Shown in pieces: positions 26,131 through 35,532 of a stretch of 42,980 nt of DNA. Source of the DNA: Hellea sp964576765 (GTDB taxonomy: Bacteria; Pseudomonadota; Alphaproteobacteria; Caulobacterales; Maricaulaceae). The translations under genes were made by a program, and so were the position numbers. The first letter of the stretch is position 1, and every line of letters starts with the position of its first letter. The DNA lies in the NCBI GenBank assembly GCA_964576765.1, contig CAZNWH010000006.1:1-42980 (forward strand), read 5' to 3'. The notes under the pieces are model-generated. The model searched no databases and was not told where the DNA came from. It saw nothing but the letters and a program-made list of their open reading frames with translations.

Positions 26131-28884
26131 TTAGCGTTCGCTCAGGGAGGCTTTAAGCTCGTCTTCCTTTTCTTTTTTCAAAGCGATGCAGAGCTGAATC
26201 CGTTCCAATGTTTGTTTAAGACTGCGTTCATATCCGGGGATGATACCAGCGTGTTGATTAAAAAATGTCTCCACCTCATTACGGCGCTGAAGTGAACAAA
26301 ACCCACCAGCAAACCCTGGCATGCCGCCAAGGCGGACATCAGGCACTTTGAGTTTAACAAATGTCGAAAAATTATTTTTAAACCAATCCCATGTATCATT
26401 TCGATGTAATTTAGAGCTCAATAGCCCGGTCACTAAACGATTGGATTGACGGCCCGTGAACGGGCTTTCTTCAGCAATGGCCATATCTCGTAGTTTCGCT
26501 GCGATGGCTGCATCGGTTGTTGACGCTAAAGCAGATAAAGCTGCCCCTTTCTCGAAAGGGGACCCGCGCTTGATTAAGTCAATCAAAGGATCAAAGGCTT
26601 TATCGCCTTGGGCTTTCATCGCCTCTCTAAGCGCGAGGCTTAAAAGGTTTGACTCGACAATAGTCTTATCAGCTTTGCCATTTAATCCCAAATAAAGTGC
26701 GCCGCGCTGGGCATAATCTTTGGATAGTGTTTTATCTTGGCCGCGTGTGACAAGGTTTTCCGCGAGAGCAGGAACTAAAAGATTGCCCTCAACAGTATCT
26801 TTGCCGACATTGGCTGTATAACGCGCGGCGTACATATCTTGGACAAGACGGGCTAAGTCATCTTCCGCCCCAAGCTCGTTCTCCATAAACCCTAAGAGGT
26901 TTCCCGCATTTGACGCGACTTCATAGTCAGAATGTTTGGCAAAAATTTCCATGCCTTTAATCAAGATAGCACTTTCAACTTCGTCTGCACGGAATGCGGC
27001 TAGAAGGCTATCTTGTACTGTTAAAACTTCACGTGTATTAAGTTTGTCCAGATTAGAGAGAAGGTTATTCCAAGCTTCACTATCCATCGTGAATCGGTAA
27101 TAGCCCGCGCCATCTGCGTTTAAGGTTACCCAATCAGCACATTTCCCGCTCTTATGATTGGGAATAATTGTTGTTCTTTTATTCTTCAGTAAGGTGCATT
27201 GTTTGACAGTTTCATCCCCATATCCAAACTTTGCGCAGACAGGAATTTGCCAGCTTTGACCTTGCTGGGTATCAGATCCTAATGGAGCATAGCGAGATTG
27301 AGTAAAATCGAGTTCGGTTAATCCTTCAATATCAACGCCATCTGTTTCACATTTCATGGATGAAGAGATTAGAGGCAGTCCGGGCTGATCTACAAAGCTT
27401 TTCATGGCTGGCACGACATCGGCATTTTCTGAACCGTCTGCGATAGACTGGAAAAAATCATCGCCTGTCGCCACACCGTCGGCATAGCGCTCCATATGAA
27501 GCCGGACACCATCACGAAACTTCTCTTCGCCGACAAAGCTTTCAAACATAGAGAGTACACCACCGCCCTTGCGGTAGGTAATACCATCAAATTGGTCCAT
27601 GACGTTTTCAGAGCGCTTCAAAGGTTCTCGTACTTTACGGGTCGTCGAGAGCGTATCGATATTCATAGCATCGAGCGAGGCGTTAAGCGTGACATTGTCA
27701 AAGTTCCCGTCAGGTTTCCACATCGTCAGGCTTTTATTTCCCATCCATGTGGCAAAGGCCTCATTCAGCCAGATATCTTCCCACCATACAGGCGTGACGA
27801 GGTCCCCAAACCATTGATGGGCCAGCTCATGGGCATGAACCCGCGCATAGCTACGCTTTTGTGAGAGGGGTGCATCGGCATCAAGGAGTAGAAGCGATTC
27901 GCGGTAAACAATCGCGCCGGGGTTTTCCATCGCGCCAAAGGCATAGTTGGGCGCAGCAATCAGATCGAGTTTTTCATATGGATATTCTGTTCCAAAATAT
28001 TCTTCAAGCGCAGAAAGGATACCATCCGTATTAGCCAAGGCATAAGTCATACGAATGCCTTCGCCCTTAGCCGCAATACCTCGTAATCTTATGGGTCGTT
28101 TACGAATATCGTTAGGGGGAATATTTCCAAAATCCACAACATCATAAGGGCCTGCGCCAAAGGCAACGAGATAGGTTGGTAAGGGGCGGGTTGTCGCGAA
28201 ATCGTGTTTAATCCAACCATCATCAAGCTTAGTTACCTGCGTCTCTGGCGTATTCGCGTAAACAAAATCATCCGGCGGAGCGGTGATAGACAGCGTAAAG
28301 GGGACTTTATATTTAGGCTCATCAAAGCTTGGGAACGCTTGCCGCGCGCCGAGCGGCTCAAACTGCGTGACTATATAAGCATCGCCATCACGTTTAACCT
28401 GATAGGCAGAATTTAAGGCTTGATTGTATGGGGTTTCATAAACAAGTTTTAAAGTTGTTTCGCCAGCAGGCAAAATGGAGTCAGATGTGAGATAGGATAT
28501 ACCGGAGGGCGCATCTGCGGCTGAAAGCTCTGTGAAATTCAAGATTGTTTGTTGGTCGCCTGTGATGGCTACAGCAGAGTTTACGTTCATTTCTTTACCG
28601 TGAAGCCAGATTTTATCCGTGGGCTTTTCTATGTCCACGTCAATTTCAACCTCGCCGTTAAACTGGTTAGCATCAGGGTCCATGCGTATATTTATCCGGT
28701 AGGCTTGAGGGATAACGTTCCCTGAAAGCTGAGCGTGCGGAATATCGTCTGTGCGGAATATACCGGCTGATGTATTAAAAGTTTTATCAAAGCTCGTTTT
28801 AGCCGACTGCGTTTTTGTATCTTTACAGGCAGTGAGTGAAAAACATATTATGCTAGAAAAGGCGATGTTTCGAATAAGGGTCAT
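26131..28884 (-). CDS. M1-family aminopeptidase lipoprotein
   Basis: A 917-residue zinc aminopeptidase of the ERAP/APN type. A lipoprotein signal with lipobox LTAC near residue 20 indicates attachment to the periplasmic side of a membrane. The substrate-anchoring GAMEN sequence (FGAMENPGA) precedes the zinc site HELAHQWFG, and the third ligand falls in NEAF after exactly 18 residues (HExxH-x18-E). The C-terminal ~400 residues form the ERAP1-like helical repeat domain. It would trim peptides for nutrition. It is divergent from the beta-helix gene across a 135-bp gap. Confidence 0.94.
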   Translation of the reverse strand: MTLIRNIAFSSIICFSLTACKDTKTQSAKTSFDKTFNTSAGIFRTDDIPHAQLSGNVIPQAYRINIRMDPDANQFNGEVEIDVDIEKPTDKIWLHGKEMNVNSAVAITGDQQTILNFTELSAADAPSGISYLTSDSILPAGETTLKLVYETPYNQALNSAYQVKRDGDAYIVTQFEPLGARQAFPSFDEPKYKVPFTLSITAPPDDFVYANTPETQVTKLDDGWIKHDFATTRPLPTYLVAFGAGPYDVVDFGNIPPNDIRKRPIRLRGIAAKGEGIRMTYALANTDGILSALEEYFGTEYPYEKLDLIAAPNYAFGAMENPGAIVYRESLLLLDADAPLSQKRSYARVHAHELAHQWFGDLVTPVWWEDIWLNEAFATWMGNKSLTMWKPDGNFDNVTLNASLDAMNIDTLSTTRKVREPLKRSENVMDQFDGITYRKGGGVLSMFESFVGEEKFRDGVRLHMERYADGVATGDDFFQSIADGSENADVVPAMKSFVDQPGLPLISSSMKCETDGVDIEGLTELDFTQSRYAPLGSDTQQGQSWQIPVCAKFGYGDETVKQCTLLKNKRTTIIPNHKSGKCADWVTLNADGAGYYRFTMDSEAWNNLLSNLDKLNTREVLTVQDSLLAAFRADEVESAILIKGMEIFAKHSDYEVASNAGNLLGFMENELGAEDDLARLVQDMYAARYTANVGKDTVEGNLLVPALAENLVTRGQDKTLSKDYAQRGALYLGLNGKADKTIVESNLLSLALREAMKAQGDKAFDPLIDLIKRGSPFEKGAALSALASTTDAAIAAKLRDMAIAEESPFTGRQSNRLVTGLLSSKLHRNDTWDWFKNNFSTFVKLKVPDVRLGGMPGFAGGFCSLQRRNEVETFFNQHAGIIPGYERSLKQTLERIQLCIALKKEKEDELKASLSER

Positions 28885-29019
28885 GGGGTTTCTTAGAGCG
28901 ATTTTTTTTAGATTTATACAACATTACTTGGCTTTGTAACGAGAACCAACTTAATTCTAATTTTGCATCCTATCCCTGACTAATTTAAAAGGACGTCACG
29001 ATTTCAAGGGGAGGTCAAT

Positions 29020-30243
29020 ATGAAAAATATATATACGGCGGTCATTAGCTTGGCGATGTTTTTAACGGCTTGTGGGAATAAGGCATCAACACAACCCAGC
29101 GATAATAAGGATGCTGCTCACAGACCCTATCAGGAAATATTACTCACGCAGCTCATTGATGCGAAACCGGGCGATGTAATTACGATTCCCGAAGGTACAT
29201 ATAATTTTGACCGCAGTCTTAGCCTTACTGTGGACGGTGTTACCATTCGCGGGGCAGGTATGGATAAAACTGTGCTGAGTTTTAAAGGACAAGTTAGCGG
29301 TGCTGAAGGTTTACTGGTGACCGCCTCGAACTTCATCATCGAAGACCTTGCGGTTGAAGATACAATTGGCGACGCTATTAAAGTCAATGAGGGCGAGAAT
29401 ATCGTTTTTAGGAATGTCAGGACCGAATGGACCAACGGGCCTGATACAAAAAACGGAGCTTATGGCCTTTATCCGGTTCAAACCACAAATGTGCTAATTG
29501 AAGGCTGCGTAGCTATCGCCGCGGCCGATGCAGGCATATATGTTGGCCAGTCAAAAAATGTTATCGTGCGTGATAGCCGTGCGGAATATAATGTGGCAGG
29601 CATAGAGATAGAGAACACACAGGACGCGGATGTTTATAATAATGTCGCTGTGAATAATACGGGCGGGATCCTTGTCTTTAATATGCCAAATTTAACCCAA
29701 CGTGGGGCTAATGTACGGGTATTTGATAATAAGGTTTATGAAAATAACACGAAGAATTTTGGCCATAAAGGCACGCCCGTTGCCAGTATCCCTGCCGGCT
29801 CAGGTATTGTCATTAATTCTCATGATACGGTTGAAATTTTCAACAATGATATCCGTGACAATAAGACAGCCAATATCATCGTTTCGTCTATTTTTACGGC
29901 AGGTTATGGTCAAAGCGGATGGGAGGATACATTTGACCCTTATCCTGAAGGGATAAATATTTATGAGAATAAGTTTTCGGGCGGCGGCAATAAACCTGAA
30001 GGATTAGATCTAAAGGCCCTGAAGACTGCGATGTTCGGGTTAAGAGGATCTTTTCCTGATATTATCTGGGACGGTTATGTCAGCGACAAAATTGAAGATC
30101 CAAAAATTTGTATAAAAAGCGAAGCCGTCGAAGTTTTAAATGTTGATCAGCCCAATAAAAATAAAAACCCTCGTGTCGAGCGCGCGCCATTTGCTTGTAA
30201 ACTCGAGCCATTGCCTGCGATTAAACTTGCTCCAATGAATTAG
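29020..30243 (+). CDS. Right-handed parallel beta-helix lipoprotein
   Basis: A 407-residue secreted protein. A signal peptide with lipobox LTAC at about residues 15-18 is followed by a long series of beta-helix coils with N/D/G-rich turns (DGVTIRGAGMDKT, TNVLIEGC, KNVIVRDSRAEYN, DVYNNVAVNN). This fold is common in polysaccharide lyases and epimerases, but the active site is not obvious. It matches the TIGR03805-type family that occurs beside SO2930-type di-heme cytochromes, and that cytochrome gene follows 11 bp downstream. Role unknown; the pair probably acts together at the cell envelope. Confidence 0.85.
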   Translation: MKNIYTAVISLAMFLTACGNKASTQPSDNKDAAHRPYQEILLTQLIDAKPGDVITIPEGTYNFDRSLSLTVDGVTIRGAGMDKTVLSFKGQVSGAEGLLVTASNFIIEDLAVEDTIGDAIKVNEGENIVFRNVRTEWTNGPDTKNGAYGLYPVQTTNVLIEGCVAIAAADAGIYVGQSKNVIVRDSRAEYNVAGIEIENTQDADVYNNVAVNNTGGILVFNMPNLTQRGANVRVFDNKVYENNTKNFGHKGTPVASIPAGSGIVINSHDTVEIFNNDIRDNKTANIIVSSIFTAGYGQSGWEDTFDPYPEGINIYENKFSGGGNKPEGLDLKALKTAMFGLRGSFPDIIWDGYVSDKIEDPKICIKSEAVEVLNVDQPNKNKNPRVERAPFACKLEPLPAIKLAPMN

Positions 30244-30254
30244 GGATACAACCC

Positions 30255-31358
30255 GTGAGGCTTTGGGGCTTTTTCTGCGTCTTTGTTATCACCGCTTGCG
30301 GTGGAAAGACTGTGAGTCCGGTATTTCATGCGGATAGTAACCCAGTATTGTTAAATGAGTGGGGCATTTTAAATCTAAAGGACGATAAGCTGCAATTGGG
30401 CGAAGATGTTTTACCTTATTCGCTCAATACACCGCTCTTCACCGATTATGCCCATAAGCTCCGTACCCTATGGATGCCGCAAGGCATGAGCGCGAAATAT
30501 CGTCAAGGTGATGTGCTGGACTTTCCAGTTGGGACAATTATTTCAAAAACATTTTACTATCCATCAACGGTCCATAATATCGCCATGCGAGAACTAGACG
30601 TTCAACCCGTTACACAGAAAAAGGGTTTAAATATTGCCAATCACCAGTTGATAGAAACACGACTGTTAGTTCACCGCGAAGCAGGATGGGAGCCCGTATC
30701 TTATATTTGGAATGAGGACCAAACAGAGGCTAGGTTAAGTCGTATTGGAGCCATAAAAAAGTTGACACTGAGTGATAATGGTAAATTCACGGACTTTTCC
30801 TATCTAGTTCCCAACATCAATCAATGTGCGGGATGCCATGCGCCGAATAATACAACACGTGAGCTTAAACCTATTGGGGCCAAGGCGCGGCACCTTAATG
30901 GGCCATATCAGTATTCGGATGGGACTATGAACCAGCTCGATAAGCTTATTGACTTTGGATATCTGTCAGCCGTTCCTGATATTCGGCCTCAAGCTGCAAT
31001 TTGGGATGATAAAGAGTCACCGTTAGACAAGCGTGCGAGAGCCTATGTTGATATCAATTGTGCACATTGCCATAATCCCGTTGGTCCCGCTGATACATCG
31101 GGATTGCACTTAAACCCAGAAAATGACAGCCAGCCTCATTTGGGGGTTTGCAAAAACGCTGTCGCGGCGGGGAGTGGTACGGGGGGGCGCCAATATGACA
31201 TTTCACCAGGGGATCCCAAAAATTCTATTTTTTTATACAGAATGGAAAGCCGTGACCCTGGCGCCATGATGCCGGAACTCGGCCGAAGTCTAATTCATAA
31301 TGAAGGGGTTAAATTAATAGCCGAATGGATATCCGAGATGGATTATCGCTGCGAATGA
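30255..31358 (+). CDS. SO2930/HNE_0200-type di-heme c-type cytochrome
   Basis: A 367-residue exported protein with two heme c sites, CAGCH (about residue 192) and CAHCH (about residue 274), both within longer conserved blocks. It starts at a GTG (30255) with a short hydrophobic leader and a cysteine in ITACGG, likely a lipoprotein. The remaining sequence is the family-specific part, with LNEWGILNL, PYSLNTPLFTDYAHKLR and a final helix. The gene immediately follows the beta-helix gene, an arrangement known for these two families. Electron partner and substrate are not known; a redox reaction on a saccharide or aromatic could be imagined but is not shown. Confidence 0.85.
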   Translation: MRLWGFFCVFVITACGGKTVSPVFHADSNPVLLNEWGILNLKDDKLQLGEDVLPYSLNTPLFTDYAHKLRTLWMPQGMSAKYRQGDVLDFPVGTIISKTFYYPSTVHNIAMRELDVQPVTQKKGLNIANHQLIETRLLVHREAGWEPVSYIWNEDQTEARLSRIGAIKKLTLSDNGKFTDFSYLVPNINQCAGCHAPNNTTRELKPIGAKARHLNGPYQYSDGTMNQLDKLIDFGYLSAVPDIRPQAAIWDDKESPLDKRARAYVDINCAHCHNPVGPADTSGLHLNPENDSQPHLGVCKNAVAAGSGTGGRQYDISPGDPKNSIFLYRMESRDPGAMMPELGRSLIHNEGVKLIAEWISEMDYRCE

Positions 31359-31410
31359 AAAAAAGATAGTTAACCAAGCTTTTTGGTTCGAAAATTGCAG
31401 CGTCGTTGGC

Positions 31411-31875
31411 ATGAGAAAAATTTGTATTACTCTGGTTACAAGTCTTGTAATGTCGGTTCTAATTAGCGGGAACGCCTATGCCGTTAAGGATACGCAAAAT
31501 TGCGTAGCCCCCCCTAAATTATTGGGCCCGACGATGGGGCCATTAATTGAAAGCCCAAAAGACTTTCTCCGAGCGTCCGTTAAAGATACTCATACAGTCC
31601 GAAATTTTAAAACTGTAAAATCTCAAGATTTAAGCGAAGGATATTTTGTAGCGGGCGAGATCGTAGAAACATCAACCAATAAAAAGCGCGGCATAGGGGT
31701 TTGGTTTGCGCCTGATGGCTACGCCATGCTCGGCCCTGCGTCTGAATATTCGACACTGATGTCAGTGAAAATCGGACGCACAACATGGAGCGATTCAGGG
31801 AACGGCTATAAAATCAAGAAAACCGTGAGTAAAAAATCTCACGGCTATGCCGAAGTTTTAACCTGCTTTAAATAG
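31411..31875 (+). CDS. Secreted hypothetical protein
   Basis: A 154-residue protein I do not recognise. It has a clear cleavable signal peptide (hydrophobic to about residue 22, then NAYA-V) and a mature part of about 130 residues with only two cysteines, one near each end, which could form a disulfide. The sequence is mixed beta-like (GYFVAGEIVE, KRGIGVWFAPDGYAML). It lies 52 bp behind the cytochrome gene on the same strand and ends 5 bp from the convergent YodC-like gene. Whether it belongs with the beta-helix/cytochrome pair is open. Confidence 0.7.
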   Translation: MRKICITLVTSLVMSVLISGNAYAVKDTQNCVAPPKLLGPTMGPLIESPKDFLRASVKDTHTVRNFKTVKSQDLSEGYFVAGEIVETSTNKKRGIGVWFAPDGYAMLGPASEYSTLMSVKIGRTTWSDSGNGYKIKKTVSKKSHGYAEVLTCFK

Positions 31876-31880
31876 AGTTA

Positions 31881-32057
31881 TTAGGCTTTTTTAAATTCTG
31901 ATACGGCCGCTGCGTCAAATTCAGCTTTGTGCATTTTTCCGTTGCGATCAAACCATTGGCAAGAAATTTTGCCATTAGTCTCATCCGATAAAGCTGTCAT
32001 TTTTGGCCCGCCGCTATTTAAACGCACTACGCTTCCTGTTTTGAATGTTTCTGCCAT
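31881..32057 (-). CDS. YodC-like (DUF2158) small protein
   Basis: A 58-residue protein. It begins MAETFKTGSVVRLNSGGPKM and has the family's tail with a CQWFDRNGK-type block. YodC-family proteins share this VxLxSGGPxMTV...WF opening; their function is unknown. Its ATG overlaps the lepA stop by one base (TAATG), so it is translated from the lepA message. The convergent secreted-protein gene ends 5 bp away. Confidence 0.85.
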   Translation of the reverse strand: MAETFKTGSVVRLNSGGPKMTALSDETNGKISCQWFDRNGKMHKAEFDAAAVSEFKKA

Positions 32058-33862
32058 TAATTGTCATCCATCTTCAGGGCAGCAATAAAGGCTTCTTGCG
32101 GAATTTCTACTTTGCCGAATTGGCGCATGCGTTTCTTACCTTTTTTCTGCTTATCTAAAAGCTTTCGTTTACGTGAAGCATCGCCGCCATAACATTTAGC
32201 GGTCACATCTTTTCGCATTGCAGCAATGGTTTCGCGGGCGATGATGCGCCCGCCAATAGCGGCTTGCACTGGAATTTTGAAAAGATGTCTCGGGATGAGG
32301 TCTTTAAGACGCTCACACATTTGTCGTCCACGCGATTCTGCATTATTGCGATGTACCAGCATAGAGAGCGCGTCGACAGGGTCGCCATTCACAAGAATGC
32401 TCATTTTGACCAAATCGCCTTCCTTTAAGCCGATAGATTGGTAATCAAATGAGGCATAGCCTTTGGAAACCGATTTCAAGCGGTCATAAAAATCAAAAAC
32501 AACTTCATTGAGCGGGAGTTCATATTCGACCATAGCGCGAGAGCCGACATAAGATAGATTGGTTTGAATGCCGCGGCGATCTTGGCAAAGTTTTAAAATG
32601 CCACCCAGATAATCATCGGGTGTCATGATAGTCGCTTTAATCCAAGGCTCTTCAATATGTTCGATTTTCATCACATCGGGCATATCGGCAGGGTTATGAA
32701 GCTGCATTTCTGTCTCGTCGCGCATTTTAAGCGTATAGACTACGGACGGGGCGGTTGTGATGAGGTCAAGATCAAATTCGCGTTCAAGTCGTTCTTGGAT
32801 AATTTCCAAATGGAGCAAACCGAGAAAGCCGCATCTAAAGCCAAACCCAAGAGCGGCAGAGGTTTCCATCTCATAACTAAAGCTTGCATCGTTGAGGCGA
32901 AGACGGCCCATCGCGGCACGCAGATCTTCAAAGTCAGCGGCGTCAACAGGGAATATTCCGCAAAAGACAACGGGCTGAGCGGGTTTAAAGCCATCTAATG
33001 GGATTTCAGTCGGGCGTTTATCTTCGGTGATCGTATCGCCCACCGCAGCATCTGCGACTTCTTTGATGGAGGCAGTTAAAAACCCGACCTCACCGGGGCC
33101 AATATTGTTTGTATCTGTTGGTTTGGGAAGAAAATAACCGACCTTATCCACTGTGTAATTTGCGCCTGTATTCATGGTTCGGATACGCATACCTTTTTTA
33201 ACAGTACCTTCGATGACACGAAAAAGCACCACAACGCCCATATAGGTATCATACCAGGCATCAACGAGCATAGCTTTGAGCGGCGCCTTGGGGTCGCCTT
33301 CCATAGGCGCGGGGAGCTTTTCGCAAATGGCTTCAAGGACGTCTTCAATACCAATACCTGATTTGGCTGAGCATTCAATGGCTTCGCTGGCGTCAATGCC
33401 TATGACTTCCTCTATTTGAGCACGTACGCGTTCGGGCTCTGCTGCGGGCAGGTCTATTTTATTGAGAACAGGTACGATTTCATGATCATGTTCAATCGCT
33501 TGATAGACATTGGCCAGCGTTTGAGCTTCGACGCCCTGGCTGGCATCGACAACAAGAATTGACCCTTCACAGGCCGATAGGCTGCGCGAGACTTCATAGG
33601 CAAAATCAACATGACCGGGCGTATCCATCAGATTTAGAATATATGTTTCCGCATTTTTGGCTTTATATTCCAGCCTTACAGTTTGCGCTTTGATGGTTAT
33701 GCCACGCTCTTTTTCAATATCCATATTGTCGAGCACTTGTTCGCTCATCTCTCGATCAGATAATCCGCCAGTGAAAGAAATTAACCGATCAGCCAGTGTT
33801 GATTTCCCATGGTCGATATGGGCGACAATTGAAAAATTGCGGATATTTGTTTGTGTCGTCAT
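32057..33862 (-). CDS. lepA: Elongation factor 4 (LepA)
   Basis: A ribosome-associated GTPase that acts under stress or during initiation and ribosome assembly. G1 is AHIDHGKST, G3 is DTPGHVDF and G4 is NKIDL. The LepA-specific C-terminal domain ends KKGKKRMRQFGKVEIPQEAF, matching the family. The ATG at 33860-33862 (MTTQTNIRNFSIVAHIDHGK) gives 601 residues, the family length; the frame extends to a TTG at 33898, which I reject. A small gene overlaps its stop. It is divergent from the msrC-like gene. Confidence 0.95.
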   Translation of the reverse strand: MTTQTNIRNFSIVAHIDHGKSTLADRLISFTGGLSDREMSEQVLDNMDIEKERGITIKAQTVRLEYKAKNAETYILNLMDTPGHVDFAYEVSRSLSACEGSILVVDASQGVEAQTLANVYQAIEHDHEIVPVLNKIDLPAAEPERVRAQIEEVIGIDASEAIECSAKSGIGIEDVLEAICEKLPAPMEGDPKAPLKAMLVDAWYDTYMGVVVLFRVIEGTVKKGMRIRTMNTGANYTVDKVGYFLPKPTDTNNIGPGEVGFLTASIKEVADAAVGDTITEDKRPTEIPLDGFKPAQPVVFCGIFPVDAADFEDLRAAMGRLRLNDASFSYEMETSAALGFGFRCGFLGLLHLEIIQERLEREFDLDLITTAPSVVYTLKMRDETEMQLHNPADMPDVMKIEHIEEPWIKATIMTPDDYLGGILKLCQDRRGIQTNLSYVGSRAMVEYELPLNEVVFDFYDRLKSVSKGYASFDYQSIGLKEGDLVKMSILVNGDPVDALSMLVHRNNAESRGRQMCERLKDLIPRHLFKIPVQAAIGGRIIARETIAAMRKDVTAKCYGGDASRKRKLLDKQKKGKKRMRQFGKVEIPQEAFIAALKMDDN

Positions 33863-33983
33863 TAATGCCGTATCTATAGGCGATTGGCGTGAATGCAAGA
33901 GGGAATGGCGAGGGAAGAGTAACTGTGAAACGATTGCTGTCTTTAATATTGATATTGGTATGGTCGCGCCCTATTTGAAGGAA

Positions 33984-34451
33984 ATGACTAAAACAGAAAT
34001 CTATAAAGAGCTTGCCATACAAATTTCGGCGGTGATAAAGGGCGAAACGTTTGTCACGGCGCGTTATGCGAGCGCGGCCTGTTTGCTCAGTCAAGCTTTT
34101 GATGCATTTTTTTGGACAGGGTTTTATGTCGTGGACCCTCTTAAGCCCGATGAATTAGTGGTAGGCCCCTATCAAGGGACTTTGGGTTGTTTACGCATTC
34201 CTTTTGGGAAAGGGGTTTGCGGAGTCTGCGCCGTAAGCAAAGAGACTGTCATTGTCGATGATGTTCATGCCTTTCCCGGTCATATTGCTTGCGATAGCCG
34301 GACAAATTCAGAAATTGTTATTCCTGTATTTGATCGACAGGGCAAGCTGGCGGCTGTGCTAGACGTGGACTCAACTGAATTTTCTGCATTTGATAATGAG
34401 GATAAAATGGGACTGGAAGTTATTTGCCGGACATTATTAACATCCGAATGA
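33984..34451 (+). CDS. msrC: Free methionine-(R)-sulfoxide reductase (GAF domain)
   Basis: A GAF-fold enzyme repairing free methionine-R-sulfoxide with thiols. The three cysteines are at residues 69, 79 and 103 of this start, spaced 10 and 24 apart, as in the E. coli enzyme (84, 94, 118); the last is in HIACDS, followed by NSEIVIPVF. Length from ATG 33984 is 155 residues, and MTKTEIYKELA fits relatives' starts. An ATG at 33960 would add eight residues. The open frame runs back to 33657 over lepA, which is a coincidence. It stands alone. Confidence 0.9.
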   Translation: MTKTEIYKELAIQISAVIKGETFVTARYASAACLLSQAFDAFFWTGFYVVDPLKPDELVVGPYQGTLGCLRIPFGKGVCGVCAVSKETVIVDDVHAFPGHIACDSRTNSEIVIPVFDRQGKLAAVLDVDSTEFSAFDNEDKMGLEVICRTLLTSE

Positions 34452-34554
34452 CATCTGAGACCTTGCGTAAATATTATTCTATTGGCCTTAGGGCTTTCAT
34501 GATTTACCTTAAGTTTGAAAGTTACGCTCGGAGCGATATGGGTTTAAGCGCGTT

Positions 34555-35517
34555 ATGAAAAATCGATTGATCTGGATAGTTGCTATTGGCGCCGGGCTAG
34601 CACTGACCCTCTTACTGCTTGTGCAAGTGGTAGCCTTTATTCCGAAAACGCCTCTGACATCAGGTGATGACGTAACATTGGACACTCAAACTCGTAAAAT
34701 TGATACGGGACTTACTCCTGTTTTTTTTAGTACGATTAATGAATACGGGTTTTCAGATTCGAGAAAACTTCGCATTAAGGGGACAAGCGAGCCCAATGCT
34801 GTTTTGACATTATTATCAGAAAACACGCGGTTAAGGCAGATAAAATCCGATGAGGTCGGAAATTGGGACGTTGAGCTTGATATACAAGCGGATAAGGCCC
34901 TAGCTCTTGAAGTGGTCATGTTTGTTGAGGGCGGCCTTAGTGTTCGCGGTGATGAAACTATTTATAGATTACCAGTGCCGCGCAAGAAAGATGAAGCCAA
35001 AAAAGGTCAAACAACGTCTGATTTGGCTCTCATTATGGTCAGCGTTCCCGGCGGGCCTAGCCGGATTGTTCAGTCTCCCTTTGGCGGAAGCCCGACAAGT
35101 GGTCCTCTTACAATGGGACCTATCGACTATGATGACAGTGGTGGTGTCATTTTGTCGGGAACCACTGAGGCCGAAGGACGCGTACGCATTTATGCAGGTG
35201 GAGAAGCTTTTGGTGAGACACGTGTTGGCGCTGGCGGACGTTGGAACTTTATTGCTGGTAATTTATTACCACGCGGGGAATATCCACTCTCTGCCGAACT
35301 CATTAATCCTGACGGGGTAAAAGCCCGCGTTAGTGTTCCCTTTGTGCTTCTACCTCCGTCCAAAAATAATACACAATCTATTTCTAGCTTGCCTGATGTA
35401 AAATATGAACCTTTCCGCTGGCAAGTGCGCCGAGCTTTAATTGGGGGAGGGCATCAAACAACGGCTATTTTTGCCCCTATTGAAGCCGAAGCCTTAATTG
35501 TAGAGACTCGAGAATAA
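34555..35517 (+). CDS. Membrane-anchored protein with Ig-like repeats
   Basis: A 320-residue protein of unknown function. An uncleaved N-terminal membrane helix (about residues 5-28) anchors a periplasmic part. Two related beta-sandwich modules are visible, each with a G-T-[ST]-E-x-x-[AG]-x-V-x pattern followed by a G-x-W: KGTSEPNAVLTLLSEN...GNWDVEL near 75-110 and SGTTEAEGRVRIYAGG...GRWNFIA near 198-230. This matches bacterial Ig-like 'Big' domains in surface or peptidoglycan-associated proteins; no LysM domain is seen here. The next gene is convergent, ending 15 bp away. Confidence 0.65.
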   Translation: MKNRLIWIVAIGAGLALTLLLLVQVVAFIPKTPLTSGDDVTLDTQTRKIDTGLTPVFFSTINEYGFSDSRKLRIKGTSEPNAVLTLLSENTRLRQIKSDEVGNWDVELDIQADKALALEVVMFVEGGLSVRGDETIYRLPVPRKKDEAKKGQTTSDLALIMVSVPGGPSRIVQSPFGGSPTSGPLTMGPIDYDDSGGVILSGTTEAEGRVRIYAGGEAFGETRVGAGGRWNFIAGNLLPRGEYPLSAELINPDGVKARVSVPFVLLPPSKNNTQSISSLPDVKYEPFRWQVRRALIGGGHQTTAIFAPIEAEALIVETRE

Positions 35518-35532
35518 TCGCTTAAGGTATAA

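Noticed and set aside
33657..33983. Upstream extension of the msrC-like frame over lepA
   Set aside because: It runs antisense to conserved lepA codons, and the enzyme's family starts near 33984 (or at most 33960).
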